A DNA stretch of 64,000 bases from the NCBI GenBank assembly GCA_029203105.1, contig CP119318.1, positions 1,812,501 through 1,876,500 of the forward strand. The letters run 5' to 3'. A program made the translations under genes and the position numbers. The DNA is from Candidatus Kaistia colombiensis (GTDB lineage: Bacteria > Pseudomonadota > Alphaproteobacteria > Rhizobiales > Kaistiaceae). The notes under the pieces were generated by a model. That model searched no databases and was not told the DNA's origin. It saw only the letters and a list, made by a program, of their open reading frames with translations. Shown here one piece after another: positions 27,493-36,563 of this stretch. The first letter of the stretch is position 1; each line of letters begins with the position of its first letter.

Positions 27493-28506
27493 GTGTCGAT
27501 TCATTTCTTCGGCCGGATGCCCGACGGCACGGCCATTTCCGAGATCCGCCTGGCGAATGCCAGCGGCGCCACCGCTTCGGTGCTCACCTTCGGCGCGGCG
27601 CTGCGCGACCTCGTCGTGCCGGTCCCCGGCGGCGAGCCGCGCCGCGTCGTGCTCGGCTTCGAGGCGCTCGACGGCTATATCGAGAACAACCGCTATCTCG
27701 GCGTCACGGCCGGCCGCCATGCCAGCCGCATCGGCGACGGCCACCTGTCGATCGACGGCAAAGACTACCAGCTGTCGCTGAACGAGGGCGGCGTCCACCT
27801 GCATGGCGGCGTTACCGGCTTCTCGCGCAAGCCGTGGCGCATCCTCGAGTCGGACGAGGAATCCGTCACGCTCGGCCTGATCTCGCCGGATGGCGACGAC
27901 GGCTATCCGGGCGAGCTGGACGTGCGCTGCACCTATCGGCTGCTGGCACCGGGCACGATCCAGATCACCCTGACCGCGACCACCGACGCGCCGACCGTCG
28001 TCAGCCTCGCCAACCATTCCTATTTCTCGCTGCTGCCGGGCGCGACGAGCCGCGAGCACAAGCTGCAATTCGCCGCCTCCGGCTATACGCCGTTCAGCCC
28101 GGCTCTGGTGCCGAGCGGCGAGATCGCCGAGGTTGCCGGCACGCCCTATGATTTCCGCGCCATCCGCCCGATCGCCGACCCGGTCGGCGACGCCGATTTC
28201 GCTTATGATTGCTGTCTGGTGGTCGATCGCGATGGCGATGGGCTCGTCCGGGCCGCGCGACTAGAGGCGCCGGATGGCAGCCTCGCCATGGAAGTCCACA
28301 CCACCGAGCCCTGCGTGGTCTTCTATGACGGCGCCGGTCTCGCGCCGGACTGGCGCGGGCTCGACGGCGTCGGGCACCAGGCGCATGGCGGGCTCTGCCT
28401 GGAGCCGATGCGATTCCCCGACAGCCCCAACCAGCCGACTTTTCCTTCGGCGATCCTTCGTCCCGGCGAGGTCTATCGGCAGGAGACGGAATATCGCTTC
28501 GGGTGA
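27493..28506 (+). CDS. Aldose 1-epimerase (mutarotase)
   Basis: A 337-residue galactose-mutarotase-fold enzyme that interconverts alpha and beta anomers of aldoses. The typical residues are GRHASRI (arginine of the active site), HLHGG, LANHSYFSL (catalytic-histidine region) and EPMRFPDSPNQP (C-terminal catalytic-glutamate region). It starts at GTG 27493 behind CACGGAG. It completes the sugar unit of binding protein, two permeases, SDR and epimerase. A second, unrelated-looking epimerase lies at 62692-63588. Confidence 0.87.
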   Translation: MSIHFFGRMPDGTAISEIRLANASGATASVLTFGAALRDLVVPVPGGEPRRVVLGFEALDGYIENNRYLGVTAGRHASRIGDGHLSIDGKDYQLSLNEGGVHLHGGVTGFSRKPWRILESDEESVTLGLISPDGDDGYPGELDVRCTYRLLAPGTIQITLTATTDAPTVVSLANHSYFSLLPGATSREHKLQFAASGYTPFSPALVPSGEIAEVAGTPYDFRAIRPIADPVGDADFAYDCCLVVDRDGDGLVRAARLEAPDGSLAMEVHTTEPCVVFYDGAGLAPDWRGLDGVGHQAHGGLCLEPMRFPDSPNQPTFPSAILRPGEVYRQETEYRFG

Positions 28507-28552
28507 GGTTTGCCCTTTCCGAAGAAATGAGGATTCAGCGGACGCGCCCCTT

Positions 28553-28783
28553 GCCTCAGGAGACCTTTGCGCAACACCGAATGTCGTCACGCGTTCTACG
28601 TCGCATGGTCCAGAACTCGTCGCCCCGGCGAAGGCCGGGGCCCATGAACACCGGCTTAAGGTGGCGGTGGCGCAGCCCTTTGACCAGGAACTGTGTATGG
28701 ATCCCGACCTTCGTCGGGATGACGACCTGAAATGCATGGTCTGCGTTGGTCGACGATGTTGTGCAAAGGTCTCCTCAGGGAGA
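28553..28783. repeat. Composite nested inverted repeat containing a family A copy
   Basis: The outer arms are CTCAGGAGACCTTTGCGCAA (28555-28574) and its inverse TTGTGCAAAGGTCTCCTCAG (28760-28779), differing by one base. Between them lies a family A repeat (28616-28726, CGCCCCGGCGAAGGCCGGGG and GGATCCCGACC...GGGATGACGA). The element fills most of the 356-nt gap between the epimerase and RidA genes, which otherwise holds only the RidA terminator. The outer arms are not seen elsewhere in the window. Confidence 0.65.
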
Positions 28784-28805
28784 GGTGGGGAGCATTTCCC
28801 TGGGC

Positions 28806-28835
28806 AAAAAAAAGTGCGGCCCTGCGAAAGGCCGC
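28806..28835 (-). terminator. Rho-independent terminator downstream of ridA
   Basis: On the minus strand GCGGCC, loop TTTCGCAG, GGCCGC, A-C, then eight Ts. It begins 27 nt after the RidA stop. Confidence 0.88.
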
Positions 28836-28862
28836 CCTTCTCGATCCCGGAAGCTCGGACGA

Positions 28863-29246
28863 TCAAGCCTTCGGCTTGGCGATTGCGATGCATTCGACCT
28901 CGTAGCGCAGCGCCGCGCCGAGGCAGTTGGTGATCGTCGTGCGGGCCGGGAACGGCTCGCTGAAATATTCGCGATAGAGCTTGTTGAAGAGCGGGATGTC
29001 GGCCGGATCCTGCACATAATTGCGCGTCTGCAGAACGTGCTTGAAATCGCTGCCCGCGGTCTCCAGCACCTTGCGCATATTCTCCATCGAGCGGCGCATC
29101 TCGCCCTCGAAATCCTCCGAGATGATCTTGCCGGTCGCATCGACCGAAGCCTGGCCGGAAACGAAGATCAGTTCGCCGAACTTGGTCGACGGGCTGAAAG
29201 GCAGGTGCGAGCGCGGGGTATCGGGTTCGCTCGGATATTCGATCAT
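28863..29246 (-). CDS. RidA-family (Rid/YER057c/UK114) protein
   Basis: A 127-residue trimeric Rid-family protein. The archetype deaminates reactive enamines such as 2-aminoacrylate released by PLP-dependent serine/threonine dehydratases. Visible features are FVSGQASVDATGKI, FEGEMRRSMENMRKVLETAG, FPARTTITNCLGA (the position of the imine-binding arginine) and the terminal glutamate in VECIAIAKP. RidA is especially apt here because two PLP D-amino-acid enzymes lie within 14 kb. Whether it belongs to the RidA or an Rid1-7 subgroup cannot be settled by eye. It is separated from the M81 gene upstream by a family B repeat. Confidence 0.87.
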   Translation of the reverse strand: MIEYPSEPDTPRSHLPFSPSTKFGELIFVSGQASVDATGKIISEDFEGEMRRSMENMRKVLETAGSDFKHVLQTRNYVQDPADIPLFNKLYREYFSEPFPARTTITNCLGAALRYEVECIAIAKPKA

Positions 29247-29278
29247 CTTGGGTCTCCATGAATGGGGCGTTATGCCTT

Positions 29279-29399
29279 CACCTCTCCCTGAGGGAGAGGT
29301 CGGACCGAAGGTCCGGGTGAGGGTTTAGGGAACGATCCGGAGAGGGCGTAAACCCTCACCCGCCGGCTTCGCCGTCGACCTCTCCCTCAGGGAGAGGTG
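29279..29399. repeat. Dispersed palindromic repeat, family B, copy 2
   Basis: Same structure as copy 1: CACCTCTCCCTGAGGGAGAG, inner hairpin GGACC/GGTCC, GTGAGGGTTT, then the inverted half ending GAGAGGTGA. It lies in the ridA-mlrC intergenic gap, within what may be one minus-strand operon. Confidence 0.75.
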
Positions 29400-29424
29400 A
29401 AAGAGCGGTAGGATCGTCGCCGAC

Positions 29425-30912
29425 CTAACTGATTGGAAAGACCGGCTGGCGCAGCCGGCGATAGGGAAGCGAGGTCAGCACGCTGGTGCAGGGGCCTGGT
29501 GTCGCGACGGTGTAGCTCTTGACCGTGATCGGGTCATAGGCGCGGCGGTGGGCGACGGCCGCCTTGACGCCGATTGCCGTCAGTTCCTCCGGCACGATGC
29601 CCTGCGAGCGCAGCTGGCCGAGGTCGAAGGGCGGCGTCTTGCGGCTGTTGACGAGGATCTTGATGCCCTCGACCTCCAGCACGATGGAGGGCCCCATGCT
29701 GATATGGACGCCCTGCATGGCGGCGAGGTGACTGTTGCGGTCCTCGAGCGTGAATTCGCCGTCGCTGCGGCTGACGAAGGCGGCCTCGATCTCGAGCGGG
29801 CCGGCGCCGAGCCGGCTGGCCTTGCCGCCGAGGCGCACCTTATGCACGTCGCCGGGCTTCGCGTCGGCGAACTGGTTCACGGTCTCGGCGTCGGCGATGG
29901 CGACGGCGGCATTGCGGATGCCGTGGCGCAGGAAGCCGCGCAGGATCGCCGTATCGTCGCCGGGGGCGCCACCGCCAATATTGTCGGCCGGCTCGACGAC
30001 GACATAGGGTCCGCCGGCGAGCGTGCCGATCTCGGCGAGCGCCGCGTCGAGATCCCATTCCTTCGGCTGGCCGAGCTCGCGCAATTCGACCGCCAGCGCT
30101 TCCAGGCGGTCGAGTGCCGCCTCGGCTCGCTCGACGCTGCCGGTGGTGATCAGCGAGAAGGCGACGCCGGCATCCGGCACGTCGGAGAAGGAATAGCCGC
30201 CGATGATGTTGACGGCCCAGATCTCGGCGTCCTCGGCCTCGATCTGGCGGGCGAGCGCCTCGAGGTCGCGCATCGGCCGGTCGGCCGTGCCGGTGCCGGG
30301 CGGCGCCCAGACGATGGCCGCGTTGCGGGCATGCATGACCGGCGCAGCCTTTTCGCGAAGCGCGCGCGCCAGCAATTCGGCCGAGCGGACGGCGGATTCG
30401 CGCGCGTCGGTATGCGGGTTCTCGCGATAGGCGACGAGGCCGCTGGCATTCTTGGCCATTCCGGCGGTGAAGGTCGCATGCAGGTCGAACACGCCATAGA
30501 GCGGCAGCGCCTCCGCGCCCGGGATGGCGCGGATGCGGGCGAGCAGCTCGCCTTCGGGATCGACGCATTCCGTCGTCACCATGGCGCCGTGCAGCGCCAG
30601 CCAGATGCCGTCGAGGCCGCCTTCTTCGAGCGCGGCGCGGAGGCCGGCTTCCAGCTCACGCCAGAACTGCTCGAACACGACCTGGTCGGTGGTGCCGGAG
30701 GGCAGCGCCGAGTATTCGACGACGGGAACCACCTCCCAGCCTTCCGCCTCGGCAACTTCGAGGAAGCCGTCGACCGTCGAGCCGTCGTCGCGCCGCCCCA
30801 GCAGCGCCTCGCCGCGCAGGATCTCATAATCCGCGAGCGTGGTGATCTCGTCCACGAAGGTGTGGGTCTCGTGATACAGCCCGGCCAGCAGGATGCGAGG
30901 GCGCTTGTGCAT
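29425..30912 (-). CDS. M81-family metallopeptidase, MlrC-like (paralogue 1)
   Basis: A 495-residue member of the MlrC/M81 family; MlrC of sphingomonads hydrolyses linearised microcystin peptides. The N-terminal domain begins RILLAGLYHETHTFVDE. Zinc ligands are recognisable as Asp and His of DLHATF (near 145) and His of ENPHTD (near 165). The second conserved acidic-glycine site is DNIGGGAPGD. The MlrC C-terminal domain ends PYRRLRQPVFPIS. The start lies 4 nt after the IclR stop, so regulator and peptidase are co-transcribed. The actual substrate is unknown; most M81 proteins outside microcystin degraders are uncharacterised. Confidence 0.85.
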   Translation of the reverse strand: MHKRPRILLAGLYHETHTFVDEITTLADYEILRGEALLGRRDDGSTVDGFLEVAEAEGWEVVPVVEYSALPSGTTDQVVFEQFWRELEAGLRAALEEGGLDGIWLALHGAMVTTECVDPEGELLARIRAIPGAEALPLYGVFDLHATFTAGMAKNASGLVAYRENPHTDARESAVRSAELLARALREKAAPVMHARNAAIVWAPPGTGTADRPMRDLEALARQIEAEDAEIWAVNIIGGYSFSDVPDAGVAFSLITTGSVERAEAALDRLEALAVELRELGQPKEWDLDAALAEIGTLAGGPYVVVEPADNIGGGAPGDDTAILRGFLRHGIRNAAVAIADAETVNQFADAKPGDVHKVRLGGKASRLGAGPLEIEAAFVSRSDGEFTLEDRNSHLAAMQGVHISMGPSIVLEVEGIKILVNSRKTPPFDLGQLRSQGIVPEELTAIGVKAAVAHRRAYDPITVKSYTVATPGPCTSVLTSLPYRRLRQPVFPIS

Positions 30913-30916
30913 GGGT

Positions 30917-31711
30917 CTACCTGTTGCGTGACATGTTCGCCGTGATCTCGGCGAGGGTGGCGACGAGAAGCCGGCCGAGCCGCTCGATGGCGTCCGGCTC
31001 GAAGCGGGCCGAGGGGCCGGCGATGGAAACGGCGGCGATGGCCTCGCCGCCGGGGGCGAAGATCGGCGCGGCGACGCAGGCGCCGCCGATCTCGTTCTCT
31101 TCGAATTCGGTGGTCCAGCCGACGGTGCGGCAGCGCTCGAGCACGGCCTCCAGCGCCTCGGGGTCGGTGATGGTGCGGTCGGTGGCGGCCGGCAGCGAGC
31201 CGAGATTGTAGATGATCCGCCGGAACGACAATGGCTGATAGGCGAGCAGCGCCCGGCCGCAGGCCGTCGAATGATAGGCGGCGCGGGTGCCGGAATAGGA
31301 CGAGACGCGCAGCGTATGGCTGCCCTCGAGACTTTCGACGATCATCGCGTCGGTCGGGCCGGGCAGGGCGAGGTTGACCGTCTCGCGCGTCTCCGCGCAC
31401 AGCTTGACCAGATAGGGCTGGGCGAGCGCGGCGATGTCCAGCCGCCGCTCCACCGCCTTGCCATAGACGAGATGCTGCAGGCTGAGCCGATAGGCGCCGC
31501 CCTTGATGTCGCGCTCGGCCAGGCCGACATCGACGAGCGCCGTCACCAGGTTGAAGGCCGTGGTCTTGGCGAGCCCGGTGCGGGAGGCGAGCTCGCGCAA
31601 CGAGACGAAATCGCCGCTCGCCATCGCGTCGAGCAGCGCCTTGGCGCGGGCCACGGACTGGATGCGCGCCGCGACGGCGCCGCCGCTCGGCTCGTTCTCT
31701 GGCTTCGACAT
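30917..31711 (-). CDS. IclR-family transcriptional regulator
   Basis: A 264-residue regulator with an N-terminal winged helix (RAKALLDAMASGDFVSLREL ASRTGLAKTTAFNLV) and C-terminal IclR effector domain (YSGTRAAYHSTACGRALLAY, EENEIGGACVAAPIFAPGGE AIAAVSIAGP). I place the start at ATG 31711 (MSKPENEP), because the longer frame from TTG 31771 would run through an operator-like palindrome at 31754-31768. It is divergent from the second M81 gene and followed at once by the first, so it probably controls both, with autoregulation through the palindrome. Confidence 0.87.
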   Translation of the reverse strand: MSKPENEPSGGAVAARIQSVARAKALLDAMASGDFVSLRELASRTGLAKTTAFNLVTALVDVGLAERDIKGGAYRLSLQHLVYGKAVERRLDIAALAQPYLVKLCAETRETVNLALPGPTDAMIVESLEGSHTLRVSSYSGTRAAYHSTACGRALLAYQPLSFRRIIYNLGSLPAATDRTITDPEALEAVLERCRTVGWTTEFEENEIGGACVAAPIFAPGGEAIAAVSIAGPSARFEPDAIERLGRLLVATLAEITANMSRNR

Positions 31712-31753
31712 GCTGTTTCCAACCCTGGCAATCGAGGTGCTTTGGGATGCCTG

Positions 31754-31768
31754 TTCCATATTATAGGA
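31754..31768 (-). promoter_or_regulatory. IclR-type 15-bp palindrome, site 1
   Basis: TTCCATA-T-TATAGGA, 43 nt upstream of the iclR start. The half-sites match those of sites 31918, 53672, 61593, 61779 and 63770 (consensus close to TTCYRTANTRYAGAA). Confidence 0.55.
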
Positions 31769-31917
31769 CAATTTCCCGGCACCCTCATCGCGGATAAGAC
31801 ATCAAGTCGGAGGCGCGCGCAAGCCGAACATCAGGTGAAATCAGATGAACCTCGGCCCTGCAGTTGACAGTCGCGCCGTCCTCCCGCTTAACTTTCCAGC
31901 AGGTAGCCGAAGTTCCG

Positions 31918-31932
31918 TTCCATAGTATAGAA
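31918..31932 (+). promoter_or_regulatory. IclR-type 15-bp palindrome, site 2
   Basis: TTCCATA-G-TATAGAA, one mismatch from a perfect palindrome, 34 nt upstream of the second M81 gene. With site 1 it brackets the divergent control region of about 255 nt. Confidence 0.6.
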
Positions 31933-31966
31933 TATCCGCCGCAGTGCGGTGGGCAGGGGTAGGAAA

Positions 31967-33432
31967 ATGCGGGTTTTTGTGGCGTCTCTGGCGACCGAGA
32001 CGAATACCTTTTCGCCGCTCTTCGTCGATCGAAGGGCCTTCGAGGAGGCATTCTATTGCCCGCCCGGCGCGCATCCCGAGACACCGACGCTCTGCTCCGG
32101 CTCCGATGGTCGCGGCCCGCCGCCGGGCCCGCGCCGACGGCTTCGCCCTGGTCGAGGGCACCGCGACCTGGGCCGAGCCGGCCGGCCTCGTCTCGCAGGC
32201 GGCGTATGAAAGCCTGCGTGACGAAATCCTCGACCAGTTGCGGGCCGCGATGCCCGTCGATGTCGTGCTGTTCGGCCTGCATGGCGCGATGGTGGCGCGA
32301 GGCTATGACGACTGCGAGGGCGACCTCCTCGCCCATGCCCGCGCCATCGCCGGGCCGGACGCGATTGTCGGCGCCGAACTCGACATGCACTGCCACCTGA
32401 CCGACCAAATGGTCGAGGCGGCGGACGTTATCGTCGCGTTCAAGGAGTTCCCGCATACGGATTTTCTCGAGCGGGCCGAGGATCTGGTCGATCTCTGTCT
32501 GCGCGCGGCGCAAGCGGGAGATCGCGCCTGTCGGCGCCGTCTTCGATTGTCGCGCCATCACCGGCTTCATGACCAGCCGCGAGCCGGGCCGCAGCTTCGT
32601 CGATCGCCTGCTGGCGCTCGAGGGACGGGACGGCATCCTGTCGATCTCGGTCGCGCACGGCTTCCAGGCCGCCGATGTCCATGACGTCGGCACCAAGGTT
32701 CTGGTGATCGCCGACGGCGCCGCGAACCGCGACAAGGCCGCCGCGCTCGCCGAGAGCCTTGGCCGCGAAATCCTCTCCTGGGGCGCCGGTGGCGGCGGGC
32801 CGTATCACTTCAAGCCGGAGGAGGCGATCGAGCAGGCGCTGGCCGAGCTTGGCCAGCCGGTCATTCTCGCCGATCGCTGGGACAATCCCGGCGGCGGCGT
32901 CGCCGGCGATTCGACCGTGATGGTCGAGGCGCTGCTGCGTCATCCGGAAATCCCCGCCGCCATCGGCGCGCTCTGGGATCCGGTCGCGGTCGCCTTTTGC
33001 CGGGCCGCCGGCGTCGGCGCCGAGATCGACCTTCGCTTCGGCGGCAAGGCCGCCGCCACATCGGGCAAGCCGATCGACGCCAGGGTGGTGGTGCGCGGCG
33101 TCACCGACGATCTGCTGGTGCCGTTCGAGCAGAGCTGGGTTTCGCTCGGGGCCGCCGCCGCCGTCAGCCTCGGCAATCTCGACGTCGTGCTCGCCTCGAC
33201 CCGCGCCCAGACCTTCAGCCCGCCCGTCTTTACCGATCTCGGCGTCGACCTCGCCGCCAAGAAGATCGTGGTGGTGAAGTCGTCCAACCATTTTCACGCC
33301 GCCTTCGCCCCGATCGCCCACAAGGTGCACTACCTCGATACGGGCGGGCCCTATCCAAGCGACACGGCGAAAATTCCCTACACCAAAGCCCGTCGCCCCC
33401 TCGCACCGCTGGACCCCAATCCATGGCTCTGA
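31967..33432 (+). CDS. M81-family metallopeptidase, MlrC-like (paralogue 2), two frameshifts
   Basis: A second MlrC-family protein of about 488 codons. It starts MRVFVASLATETNTFSPLFV at ATG 31967 with AGGA just upstream. Zinc-ligand segments are AELDMHCHLTD and FKEFPHTD; the acidic-glycine site is DRWDNPGGGVAGDS. The C-terminus is THLD-like LDPNPWL. The frame shifts near 32098 (extra G; without it CSAPMVAARRRARADGFAL reads through) and near 32513, after which PVGAVFDCRAITGFMTS continues. Both look like sequence errors. The stop overlaps the start of the PLP enzyme gene by 10 nt. Confidence 0.8.
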
Positions 33433-34727
33433 TTCCGCGCCTCGACATCGCGGCGCTTGATGCGCTCGAACTCGATCCCTCGACCAAGGGGCTTCCCTAT
33501 GATGCGCCGCGCCTCACCGTCGGCGATGTCGCGTCGCAGGGCTGGAGCCTGCTCGGCGGCGACCTGCCGCTGCCGGTCGCCGTCATCCGCCAGAAGGTGC
33601 TGGCGGCGAATAGCGCCTGGATGAGCGCCTTCACCGCGCAAAACGATCTCGTCATCGCCCCGCACGGCAAGACGACCATGTCGCCGCATCTGTTCGATCT
33701 GCAGATCGCCGACGGCGCCTGGGCGATCACGGCTGCGACGCTGCAGCAGGTCGGCGTCTGCCAGCGCTTCGGCGTCAAACGGGTGCTGCTCGCCAACCAG
33801 CCGGTCGGCACCCAGGCGATCGATGCCTGCTTCCGCGCGCTGCACACCGAGGGCGGGTTTGAGCTCTATTGCCTTGCCGACAATCCCGATGGCGTCGCCA
33901 TGCTGATCGAGGGCGCGCGCCGCAATCCGCCGCCCGAAGGCAATCCGCTGCGCATTCTCGTTGAGATGGGCTTTATCGGCGGGCGCACCGGCGTCCGGAC
34001 CCGCAAGGGCGCGATCGAACTGGCGCGCACCATCGCCGCGGCGCCGGGGCTGGAGCTTGCCGGCTTCGAATGCTTCGAGGGCATGCTGCCGACGCCGGAG
34101 ACGGCGGATGGCCTGATCGACGACGTTGCCGCCATGGCGCTTGTCGCCATGCAGGAGGGCCTGTTCCGCTCCGACGCGCCGGTCGTCATCAGTGCCGGCG
34201 GCTCGGCCTTCTTCGATCGGGTGGTCGAGCGCTTCGACCGCGTCTCGTTCCCGCAGCCGGTGCTGCGCGTGCTGCGCTCCGGCTGCTATCTGACGCATGA
34301 CGTCATCGCCTATGCGGCGGCGTTCCGGCGAATCGTCAGCGAGACGTCGCTCAAGCTGCCCGAGGGCGGGCTGGAGCCGGCGCTGGAAGTCTGGGCGATG
34401 GTGCAGTCGCGCCCTGAGGACGGGCGCACCATGCTGACCATGGGCAAGCGCGACGTCAGCCACGATGCCGGCCTGCCGGTGCCGCTGCGCTGGTATCGGC
34501 CGGATGGCAGCATGGCGGCGCCGGCCGACATGCTGGCCGGCCATTCGGTCGTCGCGCTGAATGATCAGCACTGCCACATGATCACGCCCATCGACAGCCC
34601 GCTCAAGACCGGCGACATGGTCGGCTTCGGCATCAGCCATCCCTGCACCACCTTCGACAAATGGTCGCTGCTCTACCTGGTCGATGAGGACTATCGCGTG
34701 ACCGGCGGGCTGAACACGTTCTTCTGA
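33423..34727 (+). CDS. D-serine dehydratase-like / D-threonine aldolase-family PLP enzyme
   Basis: A 434-residue fold-type III PLP enzyme (alanine-racemase-like barrel plus beta domain). The PLP lysine lies in IAPHGKTTMSP (about residue 81). The eukaryotic-type D-serine dehydratase metal site appears near the C-terminus as SHPCTTFDKW, an H-x-C zinc pair, after NDQHCHM. GGRTGVRT and FECFEGML are conserved barrel segments. Enzymes of this group remove water and ammonia from D-serine, or cleave D-beta-hydroxy amino acids. It is translationally coupled to the M81 gene in front, which suggests that the peptidase releases its substrate. Confidence 0.8.
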   Translation: MALIPRLDIAALDALELDPSTKGLPYDAPRLTVGDVASQGWSLLGGDLPLPVAVIRQKVLAANSAWMSAFTAQNDLVIAPHGKTTMSPHLFDLQIADGAWAITAATLQQVGVCQRFGVKRVLLANQPVGTQAIDACFRALHTEGGFELYCLADNPDGVAMLIEGARRNPPPEGNPLRILVEMGFIGGRTGVRTRKGAIELARTIAAAPGLELAGFECFEGMLPTPETADGLIDDVAAMALVAMQEGLFRSDAPVVISAGGSAFFDRVVERFDRVSFPQPVLRVLRSGCYLTHDVIAYAAAFRRIVSETSLKLPEGGLEPALEVWAMVQSRPEDGRTMLTMGKRDVSHDAGLPVPLRWYRPDGSMAAPADMLAGHSVVALNDQHCHMITPIDSPLKTGDMVGFGISHPCTTFDKWSLLYLVDEDYRVTGGLNTFF

Positions 34728-34791
34728 GCGCGGGCCCGTCGCCGATTGGCGCGCGGCGGGCTCGTCCTGTTTTTCCTGAACTATCAAAGTT

Positions 34792-34808
34792 GTTTCACCC
34801 GGCGAAAC
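34792..34808 (+). promoter_or_regulatory. Perfect palindrome upstream of the third M81 gene
   Basis: GTTTC-ACCCGGC-GAAAC, a perfect 5-7-5 inverted repeat ending 9 nt before the -35 box at 34818. It differs from the 15-bp IclR-type site and may bind another regulator. Confidence 0.4.
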
Positions 34809-34817
34809 CTGCCGGCG

Positions 34818-34846
34818 TTGACACGAAATTTCTCGATTAATAGCCT
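34818..34846 (+). promoter_or_regulatory. Putative sigma-70 promoter of the third M81 / peptide ABC operon
   Basis: TTGACA at 34818-34823, a 17-nt AT-rich spacer, then TAGCCT at 34841-34846, about 150 nt before the GTG start of the M81 gene. Confidence 0.5.
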
Positions 34847-34998
34847 GCCTGTCGATCGGTCTGGCTTGTCATTCCCGGTCGTCGTCCGGATCGGGGCCAG
34901 ACCTATACTGCCTGTCTCGCGGCCGTTTCGGCCGCTGGATCTGCGCGCCCGTGCCTCTATTCGTCCGAGTTCAAAACTAAATCTCATGGAGATTGACC

Positions 34999-36510
34999 GT
35001 GCGTATCGCCGTCATTCACGTCGCGCAGGAAACCAACGACTTCAATCCGGTGCTGACAACGCTGGATGACTATGCCGGCTTCGGCATATTCGAAGGCGCC
35101 GAGATCTTCGAGAAGCTGCGCGGCTTCGGTCAGGTCGGCGGTCATCTGCAGGTGATCGAGGAGTCGGGCCTCGAGATCGAGCAGATCCCGATCATTCGTG
35201 GCTACGCCTCGGCGGGCGGCCGCCTCTCGGCCGAAACCTTCCAGTTCTTCCAGGACAAGATCCGCGCCGGTCTGCTGGCTGCCGGCAAGATCGACGGGCT
35301 GGAACTGCAACTGCATGGCGCCTGCTCGGCCGAGGGCGTCGACGACGTCGAGGGCGCGCAGATCGCGCTCTGCCGCGAGATCCTCGGCCCCGACGTGCCG
35401 ATCGTGCTTGGCCTCGACCACCATGCCAATGTCACGCAGAAGATCATCGACAACGCCACCGCGATCGTCGGCCACCGTACCCAGCCGCACGATCCCTATG
35501 ACACCGGCGTCATCGGCGCCAAGCTGCTGCTGCGCATCCTGACCGAGGGGCTGAAGCCGACGACCGCCTGGCGCAAGATCCCGTTGGTCTCGCATCAGGA
35601 GCAGTTCCTGACCTCGCAGGGGCCGATGAAGGTCTGGTTCGACGCGGCCCGCGCGGCGGAATCCGATCCGCGCGTTCTGCAGGCGTCGAACTATCCGATG
35701 CAGCCCTGGCTCGACGTCGCCGAGGGCGGCTGGGCGACCATCGTCGTCACCGACAACGACCAGGCCCTGGCTGAGCAGATCGCCGACGAACTCGCCGATC
35801 TCTGCTGGTCGCTGCGCGACGTTTTTCAAGTTCGCGAGTCAGTCTCAGTCGATGACGCGGTGCGTCAGGCTGATGCGGCGCCGGGCCTCGTCATGTTGAG
35901 CGACACCGGCGATACGGTGTTCGGCGGTGCGGCGGGCGACAGCAATTTGCTGCTCGAAGCCATGCTCCGTCTCGGTATTCAGAAGCGCGCCCTCGTGCCG
36001 CTGATCTCGCCCAAGGCGGCCGCAACGCTGGTCGCGGCCGGCGAGGGCGCGACGGTAACCCTGCCGCTCGGCGGCGACGCGGCGACGGAGTTCTTTACCC
36101 CGCTGGAGGTCACCGGAACGGTCCGGACCGTCGGCGGCGGCCTGCTGACGATCGAGGGCTACAACCACCAGAGCGAGGTCGATCTCGGCCCGTCGGTCAT
36201 CTTCGACGTCGGCCCGGTCACGCTGATGATCACGACGCTGCGCGGCGTTGCCGGCAACGTGCCCGGCGTCTACCGGGCGATGGGCGTCGAGCCGAAGGAC
36301 TACGGCATCGCCGTGCTGAAGACGGCGTCGAACTTCCAGTATTTCGCGCCGATCTCGACCGGCGTGGTCCGCGCCGATACGCGCGGCCCCGGCCAGTCCG
36401 ACGTCTTCACGCTGCCCTGGAAGCGGATCCCGCGCCCGATCTATCCGATCGAGCGTTTCGACGACTGGCGCGCGCACTCGTCGCAGCCGGGCGGTCGCAT
36501 CGACGCCTGA
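34999..36510 (+). CDS. M81-family metallopeptidase, MlrC-like (paralogue 3)
   Basis: A 503-residue MlrC-family protein, the most divergent of the three. It opens VRIAVIHVAQETNDFNPVLT. Zinc-ligand segments are GLDHHANVTQ and HRTQPHDPYDTG, where PHDP replaces the PHTD of the other two. The acidic-glycine site reads SDTGDTVFGGAAGDSN. The C-terminus ends PWKRIPRPIYPIERF. GTG 34999 is preferred over TTG 34993 because GGAG lies 7 nt before it. The oligopeptide binding-protein gene follows 53 nt later, consistent with hydrolysis of an imported peptide in the cytoplasm. Confidence 0.85.
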   Translation: MRIAVIHVAQETNDFNPVLTTLDDYAGFGIFEGAEIFEKLRGFGQVGGHLQVIEESGLEIEQIPIIRGYASAGGRLSAETFQFFQDKIRAGLLAAGKIDGLELQLHGACSAEGVDDVEGAQIALCREILGPDVPIVLGLDHHANVTQKIIDNATAIVGHRTQPHDPYDTGVIGAKLLLRILTEGLKPTTAWRKIPLVSHQEQFLTSQGPMKVWFDAARAAESDPRVLQASNYPMQPWLDVAEGGWATIVVTDNDQALAEQIADELADLCWSLRDVFQVRESVSVDDAVRQADAAPGLVMLSDTGDTVFGGAAGDSNLLLEAMLRLGIQKRALVPLISPKAAATLVAAGEGATVTLPLGGDAATEFFTPLEVTGTVRTVGGGLLTIEGYNHQSEVDLGPSVIFDVGPVTLMITTLRGVAGNVPGVYRAMGVEPKDYGIAVLKTASNFQYFAPISTGVVRADTRGPGQSDVFTLPWKRIPRPIYPIERFDDWRAHSSQPGGRIDA

Positions 36511-36563
36511 ATGCCGGCTTCCGGCTGATCCTTGATCCTTCGAACCTGAATGGGGGCCCAACC

